This document shows positions 52,832 through 60,830 of a DNA stretch of 64,000 bases, one piece after another. Below the pieces are notes generated by a model. That model ran no database searches. It was not told the DNA's origin and worked only from the letters and a program-made list of their open reading frames with translations. Origin of the DNA: Peribacillus glennii (lineage in GTDB: Bacteria > Bacillota > Bacilli > Bacillales > DSM-1321); contig NZ_QVTD01000022.1 in NCBI RefSeq assembly GCF_003429105.1, positions 1 to 64,000 of the forward strand, in the 5' to 3' direction. The translations under genes were made by a program, and so were the position numbers. How positions within the stretch are numbered: the first letter of the stretch is position 1; every line of letters starts with the position of its first letter.

Positions 52832-52861
52832 CCCGCAGGCAATATGCTTGCGGGATTTTTT
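52832..52861 (+). terminator. Hairpin terminator without a recognised gene
   Basis: CCCGCA and TGCGGG arms (with an inner GC/GC pair) followed by ATTTTTT. No convincing coding frame precedes it between 52543 and 52831, so it may end an unrecognised small RNA. Confidence 0.65.
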
Positions 52862-53052
52862 ATCTTTTAGAAAGTTTAACTTCGTTAATAAGAAAAGAAT
52901 TGCCATATCCTAAGATTCAAAACCTGTGCCCTGCTATTTTTGATGGTAAGAAGCACCGGCATGCAGCCGTTTGAATCACCTTCTGATTGGGTACCATTGA
53001 TAAGAATGAACCTGATTCCGGGGAAATGCCCCAGCCGCGGAGGAATTAAGAT

Positions 53053-54510
53053 ATGGCGGATTTTCAAGAAAAGAACCCAAGCATGACGGAAGGGATGAAG
53101 GCGGACCGGTCACTGCTTCAGTTCATTTTTCCTTTTATGCTTGAGGATCGAAAAACAAAGGAATTTGTGGATCGACTGTTAAAGGATGATTTTACGTTTT
53201 TCATGCTGAAGGACATGGATCAGCAGGATAAATTCTATGGCGGGTTGAAAGTCAACCACCGGATGCTTGAAAAGTATTTTCTTCCGAATGTAGAGCAGAT
53301 TTTATTTCCCGGCGACATGGAGGAAAGGGAGGGACTTCGCCGTTTTACGAGGAATGTGGAGCTGAAGTCCACATTTCGATCCCCACATTTACATACAGAA
53401 TTTACAATTCATTCGTTAGATATTTTCCTGTGCCCTTTCCACATTGGCATCATGAATATTAGGGTATCTTTGCCGAAGGATCTCGACTATACCGATGTCC
53501 TGTATTTTGCCGATACTTTCAGGGTGATGGAACCGATTGTAGAGGACGAGGAAAAGACTAGAATCGATAGCGGAAAGGCCTCTTATAAGAAGGTAAAAGA
53601 CTTTATCTTCAATGAACTTACGCCGGTGTTGAAGGAATTTATCGATCAGAATAAAGCGGATTCTTCCTATTTTGGGAGTTTGCCATTTTTCATTGATGAG
53701 CGGATGTATGTCATAAGTTATATATCCCTGCCTGAAGACTGCAAGGTTACAAAAGCCGATTTATACCGGGCGGGCCAGTTGAACGGATACGATCGTGGAG
53801 GACAGCCATTTGTCGGGGCCAAGAATCCTGATTATATAGACAGGTACTACAGAAAGAATATATACGACCGCTGGGCTGATGATACCTATTATGTTGCGGG
53901 TGAATATTGTTTTGCCTGTGTGACAAATGTGAAGGGCGAACTGGACGAACTGCTTGCCAGCCAGATGTACGGCCAACATTATTACGCTCTGCTTTTGTTC
54001 TTCTACTATAAAATCGTGCTGCTGAAGCTGACACATGAACACTCGAAGATTGATATCGAAAAGGACCAGGAACAGACGGAATTACTGATTGTTATGATCA
54101 CCGAATTTTCTGCGAAGTATCAATTCCCTGAAATAAACAGCACCACGTCAGGAAAAGAAATATTCCATATCGTCAAGAATGTGTTCGATCTCGAGCGCCT
54201 GTATGAAGACGTGAAAAAGACACTCTCCAGCCTGTACCAGAACCAGGATCAAATGGCCGCGAACAGGAACAATTATTTGCTGCAGATTCTCACCATTTAT
54301 ACAGTGGTTTCCGGGATTTATGGTATGAACCTAGTGATTGAAGATTGGAAAGGAAAAGTGCGCTGGGCAAAAGTCGCGGACTACAGCTTCTTTGAATACA
54401 TCACCTTGTTCGTAGCGCTCACTGGAATTGCCATATCATCCATCCTGGGCGTAATCTTCCTGAAAAAATGGATCAAGGAACAACGCAGCCGCAAGAACAA
54501 AATATTCTAA
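53053..54510 (+). CDS. Divergent CorA-like membrane protein
   Basis: The 485-residue product has a large soluble N-terminal part, a long helical stretch (about 370-415), and two membrane helices at the C-terminus (about 418-435 and 450-472). The first ends in YGMNLV, matching the YGMN signature at the pore loop of CorA magnesium channels, and the second is followed by a basic tail. Overall length exceeds that of CorA, and the N-terminal sequence is not recognisable to me. The topology and motif support a divergent CorA-type fold; ion transport is inferred. GGAGGAATT precedes the ATG. Confidence 0.7.
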   Translation: MADFQEKNPSMTEGMKADRSLLQFIFPFMLEDRKTKEFVDRLLKDDFTFFMLKDMDQQDKFYGGLKVNHRMLEKYFLPNVEQILFPGDMEEREGLRRFTRNVELKSTFRSPHLHTEFTIHSLDIFLCPFHIGIMNIRVSLPKDLDYTDVLYFADTFRVMEPIVEDEEKTRIDSGKASYKKVKDFIFNELTPVLKEFIDQNKADSSYFGSLPFFIDERMYVISYISLPEDCKVTKADLYRAGQLNGYDRGGQPFVGAKNPDYIDRYYRKNIYDRWADDTYYVAGEYCFACVTNVKGELDELLASQMYGQHYYALLLFFYYKIVLLKLTHEHSKIDIEKDQEQTELLIVMITEFSAKYQFPEINSTTSGKEIFHIVKNVFDLERLYEDVKKTLSSLYQNQDQMAANRNNYLLQILTIYTVVSGIYGMNLVIEDWKGKVRWAKVADYSFFEYITLFVALTGIAISSILGVIFLKKWIKEQRSRKNKIF

Positions 54511-54520
54511 GTATGTCTTT

Positions 54521-54577
54521 GGGGGGCAGTCCCCGGGGGCTTCGCCGCGGTGAAGCACCCGGGGACTGACCCCGTTT
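54521..54577. repeat. Dispersed repeat forming a terminator-like hairpin
   Basis: GGGGGCAGTCCCCGGG pairs with CCCGGGGACTGACCCC around GCTTCGCCGCGGTGAAGC, followed by GTTTTA. It lies directly after the CorA-like gene and probably ends its transcript. Confidence 0.75.
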
Positions 54578-54693
54578 TACGCCTGTAACGGATTCACTTA
54601 TAGATTATTCTTACTATGATTAAAGCTAACAAGCGCCTTTAATAAATTGAATTTTAGGTTCCAGCACCTGAAGTACCAGGTGTATATTTTTCT

Positions 54694-54733
54694 TTATTCC
54701 AATATAAAATCTAGTATATTACTGGAATATTTT
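54694..54733. promoter_or_regulatory. Inverted pair of motif-like sequences before the DUF2157 gene
   Basis: TTATTCCAATATAAAAT and GTATATTACTGGAATA face each other. Each half resembles the motif near the quorum locus, the second one quite closely to copy 4. The link is tentative. Confidence 0.35.
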
Positions 54734-54804
54734 TCATATGATAGTAGAATATTAATAGACAAGAGATATTCCGGAAGGGGAATCGTAATGAAAGGCAGGG
54801 ATAA

Positions 54805-54898
54805 CAGGGGTCAGTACCCCGGTGAAATAAAGCGTTAAAGCAGCGGGGGACAGACCCCGATAGGGTAACTCGTTAAAGAGGTGGAGGACAGACCCGCC
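54805..54898. repeat. Dispersed repeat upstream of the DUF2157 gene
   Basis: Two and a half decayed units: GGGGTCAGTACCCC, GGGGGACAGACCCC and GGAGGACAGACCC, joined by AAAGCGTTAAAGCAG-type linkers. The spacer 54511-54914 holds repeats and the inverted motif but no gene. Confidence 0.75.
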
Positions 54899-54914
54899 AA
54901 AGGGGGTGGAACAA

Positions 54915-55979
54915 GTGAAGAGGAAGGTTTCGAAAAAGGTGTTTGGGTTGTTGGAGGAGGAGTTTTCGTTTTTGGAGTCGAAGGGGATTTTGGATGCGGA
55001 ACAGAGGGCGTTGGCGCTGTCTCATTATGAGGCAACGCACAAAGGGCCTACCTTTCTCCAGGGTATCATGATTGCCGGAGCGGTGCTGATTGGGGCGGGC
55101 ATCCTTAGTTTTGTCGCGGGGAATTGGGATGAAATGGGCCGTACGATAAAATTGATACTGCTCTTGCTTGCATTTTTGTTAGCGTTTGCCGGAGGATATG
55201 CCACGGAAAACAGGTTTCCGAATACCTCCCGCAGTCTGTATTATGTGTTTGCAATCATTTTTGGCGCAGACCTGTTTTTAATCGGGCAAATGTTCCATAT
55301 CGCCGGTGGAGGAACCGCATTCCTGTTATGGGGACTAGGTATTATCCCACTCGCATTTTACTTGAAAGATAAATGGGTGGTCCTTTATTCTCTTGCCCTG
55401 TTGCACTATTATTCTCTCACAAATCTGTTTGACGGAAATGATGGGATTTATGTTCTGATCGGCATTTTGTTCATAGCTTTATGGCTCCGGGGGCACCGGT
55501 CTTCTGCCGCCTTTATCCTTACTTTCCTATTGGGAATGGAATCCATCATGCATGTTTTCCATTTGATTCCCGGATTTGACAGCTATTGGCTTCCTTTTCT
55601 TCTCTATACAATGATCGGCATAGGCATCACGTATTTCCCGTTTAATCAGTATGAAAATAGTTCAAAGGTTGCCGGCAACATATTCTATGTGGTTTTCGGG
55701 TTAATCCTCACACATCCCCAAGCCTGGAATACTGGTTTCGCATGGTGGATAGTATGGACCGTTTGTTTCGTCCTGTACACCTTATATTGGCTGAATAGAG
55801 GTTCGATCTTCTCGATCTTGCTGCTTTGCGGCTTGATTCTCCGCTTCTATGTGGATTTGGCGTATGATTTCCTCGACAAGTCCTTGTTTTTCTTGATAGG
55901 CGGTATCTTATTGCTCCTATTTGGTTTTTGGTTTGAACGGCGGAGAAGGGTGGGAAATCATAATGCACCGAAATCGTAA
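54915..55979 (+). CDS. DUF2157 multi-pass membrane protein
   Basis: The 354-residue product has a cytoplasmic N-terminus (KKVFGLLEEEFSFLESKGIL) and about ten membrane helices, as in the DUF2157 family. Start GTG at 54915 has AAAGGGGGTGG at normal spacing; GTG at 54906 overlaps that site. Its end overlaps the next gene by 17 bases, and the pairing with a GDYXXLXY protein is a recurrent one in bacteria. Function unknown. Confidence 0.83.
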   Translation: MKRKVSKKVFGLLEEEFSFLESKGILDAEQRALALSHYEATHKGPTFLQGIMIAGAVLIGAGILSFVAGNWDEMGRTIKLILLLLAFLLAFAGGYATENRFPNTSRSLYYVFAIIFGADLFLIGQMFHIAGGGTAFLLWGLGIIPLAFYLKDKWVVLYSLALLHYYSLTNLFDGNDGIYVLIGILFIALWLRGHRSSAAFILTFLLGMESIMHVFHLIPGFDSYWLPFLLYTMIGIGITYFPFNQYENSSKVAGNIFYVVFGLILTHPQAWNTGFAWWIVWTVCFVLYTLYWLNRGSIFSILLLCGLILRFYVDLAYDFLDKSLFFLIGGILLLLFGFWFERRRRVGNHNAPKS

Positions 55980-56484
55980 ATGGGTGTGGGCGGCGTTGGC
56001 GATCCCATTTCTTTGCATAGCCATTGTTGCGGCAAAACCAGTGACAACCCTTTTATACGGAGAAGAAATTATCTTGTCCACTGCGCCCGTGGATCCGACC
56101 GATTTGTTTTATGGGGACTACCTCATTCTCAGCTATGACATCTCGGAAGCAGCGCCAGAGCTGGTGGACCAGAAAGTCCGCACAGCGGATTATTCGGAAG
56201 CAGTTAAAAAACCTCTTTATTTATGGTTGAAAAAGAAAAACAACATCGGTTCTTTGACAAGGGTTTCGTTCGAAAAACCGCCCCATTCCCTTTACTTGAA
56301 AGCCGGATTCCACAATCTTTGGCTAAATGAGGAAACCAAGAAATACAATATCCCTCTGCAATGGGACCGGTATTACGTCCCGGAAAACCAAGGCCGGGAA
56401 TGGGAAGAACGGGCAACGAAAGGCGACATCCTGGTTCATATGAAGGTAAGGAATGGATTTGCCGTTCCCATCTCAATTGAATGA
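55963..56484 (+). CDS. GDYXXLXY-domain protein
   Basis: A 173-residue protein with one N-terminal membrane helix (about residues 8-24) and an outside domain carrying the family motif GDYLILSY. ATG at 55963 with AGAAGGGTGGG upstream lies inside the DUF2157 gene, so translation is coupled. It is presumably a partner of the DUF2157 protein at the membrane. The 174-bp spacer to the convergent next gene shows nothing. Confidence 0.83.
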   Translation: MHRNRKWVWAALAIPFLCIAIVAAKPVTTLLYGEEIILSTAPVDPTDLFYGDYLILSYDISEAAPELVDQKVRTADYSEAVKKPLYLWLKKKNNIGSLTRVSFEKPPHSLYLKAGFHNLWLNEETKKYNIPLQWDRYYVPENQGREWEERATKGDILVHMKVRNGFAVPISIE

Positions 56485-56657
56485 AGCGCCTGAGAAATCC
56501 CAGTACAACCAACTGGTGATGCACTGTAAAGCTGGCTAACATACGGGCAGGCGGTGAGAGCCTCATTTCCCCTCTCCTCATCAAATAAAAAACGCCAGAC
56601 TGCTTTTGCAGCTTGGACATTTCTGCTAAATTGAGGCACAGGGCTTGCCGCCATGTG

Positions 56658-57533
56658 CTATTTCTGCGTCTTCTCGATATATTCAAAAAGAAACGACTGG
56701 CCATTCCGATAAAATCGGGGATCATACACACCAAGCCTTTTATCATTATTAACAATCACCACAAAAGGGGACCATTCATACAATGTCCTGGCTTCCGGTT
56801 TATTGGCAAACAGTGTATCAAGGTTCGCGTTTTCATCTGACTTAAGCCGGTCTACAAATCTTGGTTCTGTGAGTAAAGAGTCGTTGATGATGTCAACAGT
56901 CTCCTCGTTTTTGCCAATCACCGTATAATGCCACGGCAGCATTCGCGCCGACAAGGCTACCTGTTCGTATGTCGGTTTGTACTGTTCGTACAAGATATAG
57001 CCTTGAACGGACTGTAGGATCACATGAAGCGCAATGATTATCCAGCTTAAGCGGAAAATGGAAAATTCCTTTGCGGCCGGGCGTATTTTGGAAACGATGA
57101 ACGCCATCAAAAAAATAAACCAGATTACAAAATCCACGATAGAAATCGTCCCGAGCGTCAGCCTGGCGGATGAGAACGGTTCAAGGTATCCGGTTCCCCA
57201 AGCATTGAATACGTCACTCGTATCATGAATAAAAACAGCCAATAACGAAATAAGAAACGAGCGAAACCCTTTAATCCGAAAAATAAACCGGTTAATGAGA
57301 TAAAAAAGAAAGGCCCAAACCGGGACTAGGAATACAGAATGCGTGATCCCCCTGTGCCACATTTGATACTGCCCGGCAGTATCCCACAGCTGGGAAATCA
57401 CGTCAATGTCTGGAACCTGGCTCGCTCCAATGGTGGTGAAAAGAAGTGCATATTTCTCCTTTTTGCCCATTTCCTCTTTATTCACTGCTTTATAAATACC
57501 AAGCCCAAACAAGGTATGTGTAATCGAATCCAA
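56658..57533 (-). CDS. Membrane-bound metal-dependent hydrolase (YdjM/YfhP family)
   Basis: The 291-residue product begins MDSITHTLFGLGIYKA and has the family's metal-ligand pattern: THT at the N-terminus, SQVPDIDVI near residue 40, HRGITHSVF near 64, and DTSDVFNAWGTGY near 105. Four or five membrane helices follow. It resembles YfhP of B. subtilis. The substrate is not known. Confidence 0.87.
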   Translation of the reverse strand: MDSITHTLFGLGIYKAVNKEEMGKKEKYALLFTTIGASQVPDIDVISQLWDTAGQYQMWHRGITHSVFLVPVWAFLFYLINRFIFRIKGFRSFLISLLAVFIHDTSDVFNAWGTGYLEPFSSARLTLGTISIVDFVIWFIFLMAFIVSKIRPAAKEFSIFRLSWIIIALHVILQSVQGYILYEQYKPTYEQVALSARMLPWHYTVIGKNEETVDIINDSLLTEPRFVDRLKSDENANLDTLFANKPEARTLYEWSPFVVIVNNDKRLGVYDPRFYRNGQSFLFEYIEKTQK

Positions 57534-57692
57534 ACAGCCACCAACTTTCCACCCATAAAATCAGTTTTTTTTATTGTGACATAAATGTTGAAAAGCAAGC
57601 AATTTCAGTGCTCCTTGGGAAACGCTGAATTTCAATTCGCCCATAGTATGGTATAATTTTTTTGGCAATAAATAGATGAGGGGATATGCAGG

Positions 57693-58247
57693 GTGAACAA
57701 ATCCGAAATCAATAAAGAGATTATATCTTGGCTGAAATCATTCTTATTTGCAGCAGGAATCGCTTTTATCTTCCATACGTTCATATTCACTCCGGTAAAA
57801 GTCCACGGGGAATCCATGATGCCGACCTTTACAGATGAAAATCGCCTGGTCGTGAGTAAACTAAGCAAAATCCAACATTTCGACATCGTTGTCTTTGATG
57901 CCCCGGATTCCGATGAAAAATACATTAAACGGGTGATTGGCATGCCCGGAGACACAATTAAAGTGAAAAATGACGTACTATATATCAACGGCAAGAAATT
58001 TGATGAACCCTACTTGAAAGCAAATAAAGAAAAAATTCCCGGCAACGCAACATTAACCGAAGATTTCACATTGAAAAATTACACCGGCGAATATAAAGTG
58101 CCAGCAGGAAAACTCTTCGTCATGGGGGATAATCGCCTGTACAGCAATGACAGCAGGATTTTTGGTTTTATCCCGATGGATTCAGTGATTGGGGAAGCGA
58201 AGTTTCAATTCTATCCCTTGAACCAGCTTGGGACGCACTTCAAATAA
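57693..58247 (+). CDS. Signal peptidase I
   Basis: A membrane-anchored P-type signal peptidase that removes signal peptides from exported proteins. The 184-residue product has one N-terminal helix (about 14-32), catalytic Ser41 in HGESMMPTF, catalytic Lys79 in YIKRVIGMPGD, and box E FVMGDNRLYSNDSR. Bacillus species carry several such enzymes (sip genes); which paralogue this is cannot be told here. It starts at GTG with GAGGGGAT upstream. A strong terminator follows. Confidence 0.95.
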   Translation: MNKSEINKEIISWLKSFLFAAGIAFIFHTFIFTPVKVHGESMMPTFTDENRLVVSKLSKIQHFDIVVFDAPDSDEKYIKRVIGMPGDTIKVKNDVLYINGKKFDEPYLKANKEKIPGNATLTEDFTLKNYTGEYKVPAGKLFVMGDNRLYSNDSRIFGFIPMDSVIGEAKFQFYPLNQLGTHFK

Positions 58248-58263
58248 TTTAGGTTTTCGCCAT

Positions 58264-58306
58264 AACCCGCTTGATTCGCTAATATGAATCGGCGGGTTAT
58301 TTTTTT
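58264..58306 (+). terminator. Signal peptidase gene terminator
   Basis: AACCCGC and GCGGGTT arms with an inner GATTC/GAATC pair, followed by ATTTTTTTAG. Confidence 0.92.
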
Positions 58307-58455
58307 AGAACTGGCACAGCAAGGTACGCATCCTCCACAGCATTAGGGAATTTGGCTTCAGGTGCAAGGCAGTAATCTACTTTCGGGAAAAATTTATGGA
58401 GTGCAGCGCCGGCTTACCGGGAATAGAAAAAGCAAGCAAAGAAGAGGGAGGAACC

Positions 58456-59072
58456 ATGTTGTTATAGGGGACGATCGCATTAAAGCTAATCATCGGATTG
58501 GCCGCTTTAATCATTGTGATGCGGCTGCTCGGAAAAAAAGAAATGTCTGAAATCACACCGTTTAATTTTATATATACCATCTTGCTGGGAGGAATTCTGG
58601 AAGAAGCCCTTTACGAAGAAAAAGTATCCATTCTTCCTATTTTATTTGCAATAGCACTTTGGGCTGTCCTTATTTATCTTGTTGAAGTTCTGGTACAGAA
58701 AATCTACAAGCTAAAGAAACCTTTGAAAGGCGAGCCGTCCGAGTTGATTGTATGCTGCGTGAAAAGGGAATTTTCTCGCTGAAGGATGTACATTATGCCC
58801 TTTTGGAAACAAGCGGTTCAATCAGTGTCATCCAAACTGTAGAACCCTCTGCCGTCACCGCGGGAATGTTCGATATCAAGCCTGCACAGGCAGGGCCTAC
58901 TGTAATGCTGATTGATGAGAGATCCATCATCGAAAAAGGGTTGAAGTCCATAGGCAAAACGAAAGACTGGGTGATGGCTGAACTTGCAAAAAGAAATCTG
59001 CAGCCGGATAAAATATTCTATACAGAGTGGTCTGAACAAAATGGATTGTATACAGAACCCTACGGCAGCTGA
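58456..59072 (+). pseudogene. DUF421 membrane protein gene, broken
   Basis: A good ribosome site (GGGAGGAACC) precedes ATG at 58456, but codon 4 is TAG (58465-58467). The frame then reads like a DUF421 protein: IALKLIIGLAALIIVMRLLG, EITPFNFIYTILLGGILEEA. Near 58750 the frame shifts: GEPSELIV is followed in another frame by MLREKGIFSLKDVHYALLE, and the residues normally between these blocks are missing, pointing to an out-of-frame deletion of some tens of bases. The C-terminal part runs to 59072. Two independent lesions make this a pseudogene. The long final frame alone has no ribosome site. Confidence 0.82.
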
Positions 59073-59116
59073 ATGTACCCTTGGAGTAAATATGGTCTTT
59101 GCTTTGAAAAAACAAT

Positions 59117-59209
59117 CGGGGGTCAGTCCCCCATCGCTTTAACGCATTACCGTATTGGGGGTCAGTCCCCCGCCGCTTTAATGCGCCGCCGCATCGGGGG
59201 ACTGACCCC
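59117..59209. repeat. Dispersed repeat cluster after the DUF421 pseudogene
   Basis: Two direct units (CGGGGGTCAGTCCCCC with TCGCTTTAACGCATTACCG and CCGCTTTAATGCGCCG linkers) and a closing inverted half (CGGGGGACTGACCCC). Confidence 0.82.
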
Positions 59210-59350
59210 ATCCCCATCAACACGAAATTCTAGTTATGATTCCCCTGTCAACACACCTTGAAACTGTTCTTTATTCCGCATAAAGATTAAAATAGAAAAC
59301 ATAGTATCAGGGCAATTTTTACAATATTGATACAAGGAGGGGGATTGGGG

Positions 59351-60175
59351 ATGGAAACAGCAAAGTCTTTGGGCCGGAAAATGGTGGAAAACCAGCTGGA
59401 TTTATCAAGGGAAATAAGCAGGAGATTAAATGAAAGATATCATCAATTCCTGCTGGAAAGCAAGTTAGAGGACACAGAAATCCTGCATTGGAGAGCAAAG
59501 CTGATTGGCTACATTGGAAAAGCGTTAATATCATCCCAGTCAGAAGACGTATGGGACGAAGTGACAGAATGGGCCAGGCAAACTGGTGAGGGAGCCGTCA
59601 GCTACGGGGTGACCATTGATCAGCTCTTAAATACCAACAAAGTTTACCGCAAGGTCATTTCGGACTTCATCAAAAGGGAAATGATCAATAAACCTGATAC
59701 AAGTGCGGATTCGATTTTGCGAATAAATGAAATCATAAGCGCTTTATTGGACCAATCCGCCTATATCTTCAGTGTTTCCTTTGTCGACTACCATAAAAAA
59801 ACGCTGGTTCTGGCCAAGGAAGAGATGCTCAGCATTTCTACACCGGTCGTTTCCATTTCTGATGAAATCGCTATCCTTCCTTTAGTTGGCGAACTAGATA
59901 CATATCGGGCGAAAATCCTCATGGAAACCTCGTTAAAAAGCTGTGGGATGCTTGGGAATTCCGAGCTGATCATCGATTTATCGGGCGTGCCCATTGTGGA
60001 TATAATGGTAGCCGCCGAGTTGTTCCAGGTCGCAGGTGCGCTTAGGCTAATCGGTGTAAGGCCAACATTTACCGGGCTTCGCCCTGAAACCGCCCAGGCA
60101 GTCGTGAATTTGGGAATCGACTTCAAAGATATCCGCATCAAGGGGAGTTTAAAACAGGCATTAGCATCAAGCTAG
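59351..60175 (+). CDS. RsbR-like STAS-domain protein
   Basis: The 274-residue product has an all-helical N-terminal half of the RsbR kind and a C-terminal STAS domain (about 155-270: STPVVSISDEIAILPLVGEL, then SELIIDLSGVPIVDIMVAAE and FTGLRPETAQAVVNLGID). RsbR paralogues form the stressosome that controls sigma-B. Of the two phosphorylated Thr positions of RsbR, the first seems present (LDTYRAK), while the second is Ile (VDIMVA). The ATG at 59351 has AAGGAGGGGG upstream. It is a single gene with a possible terminator. Confidence 0.85.
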   Translation: METAKSLGRKMVENQLDLSREISRRLNERYHQFLLESKLEDTEILHWRAKLIGYIGKALISSQSEDVWDEVTEWARQTGEGAVSYGVTIDQLLNTNKVYRKVISDFIKREMINKPDTSADSILRINEIISALLDQSAYIFSVSFVDYHKKTLVLAKEEMLSISTPVVSISDEIAILPLVGELDTYRAKILMETSLKSCGMLGNSELIIDLSGVPIVDIMVAAELFQVAGALRLIGVRPTFTGLRPETAQAVVNLGIDFKDIRIKGSLKQALASS

Positions 60176-60207
60176 AAATTTGAATATTACCGAAAAATAA
60201 ACTAAGT

Positions 60208-60240
60208 AAACCCTTCGACATGGAATCAGAAGGTTTTATT
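60208..60240 (+). terminator. Possible terminator of the STAS gene
   Basis: AACCCTTC and GAAGGTT arms followed by TTATTATTTTG. Confidence 0.5.
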
Positions 60241-60330
60241 ATTTTGCTGCCGGGCCGGCTGATTGGCAAATCAGGAATTTTAAAGGCCGATATCCACAGA
60301 CCATTGATTTTATATACAGGGGTATGGCAG

Positions 60331-60648
60331 CTACCAGAACCTTCTTTTTTCGTTCTGGCTGGAGTTAGAACCACCGCAGGTACGCATTATTCTCATTTTC
60401 ATGAACCCATACATTAGAGCAGCCTGCCTGCCCATCAGGGTATGCGGATCCATCTTTGAGCGGAGGCAATTGATAAAGTTGGTGTCACACTTACATGGCG
60501 AACCACCACGCTCAAGGCAGTGATCATGCTTGCGGCAGCAATTATCTACTGAATTTGTCGGTGCGCCAGGGCCGCTGCAATTAGGCCCGCAATACTTGTA
60601 GCCGGGAAAAATACAGCTTGGCAGGCCTCTTTCTTCGCTTGTTGCCAT
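60331..60648 (-). CDS. Small phospholipase-A2-like protein
   Basis: The 105-residue product has ten Cys and the secretory phospholipase A2 pattern: YCGPNCSGPG (calcium loop type) and NSVDNCCRKHDHCLERGG with the catalytic His41-Asp42 pair. The same core occurs in parvovirus VP1, and Bacillus relatives are annotated after it. No signal peptide is visible, so it is probably cytosolic, spore-associated or inactive. AGGAGAG precedes the ATG. Gene stands alone on the minus strand. Confidence 0.83.
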   Translation of the reverse strand: MATSEERGLPSCIFPGYKYCGPNCSGPGAPTNSVDNCCRKHDHCLERGGSPCKCDTNFINCLRSKMDPHTLMGRQAALMYGFMKMRIMRTCGGSNSSQNEKRRFW

Positions 60649-60830
60649 CGCGTAACTCTCCTATTACATCATTTTCTTTATTTATATGTAAATGGAACAA
60701 AGAGGGAAATGGACAAAGTCCTATCGCGGGGGTTGAAATATATAGATTTCTTTATTACATATCATTTTTAGGATCAAAAACCTTCGAAAAATTCCGATAT
60801 AATCATCATATTCTCTTAAGGGGTTGTTAT

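Noticed and set aside
60618-60830. Longer N-terminus for the GGDEF-EAL protein
   Set aside because: No ribosome site for the upstream start; the MHYT domain begins right after 60831, which has a good site.
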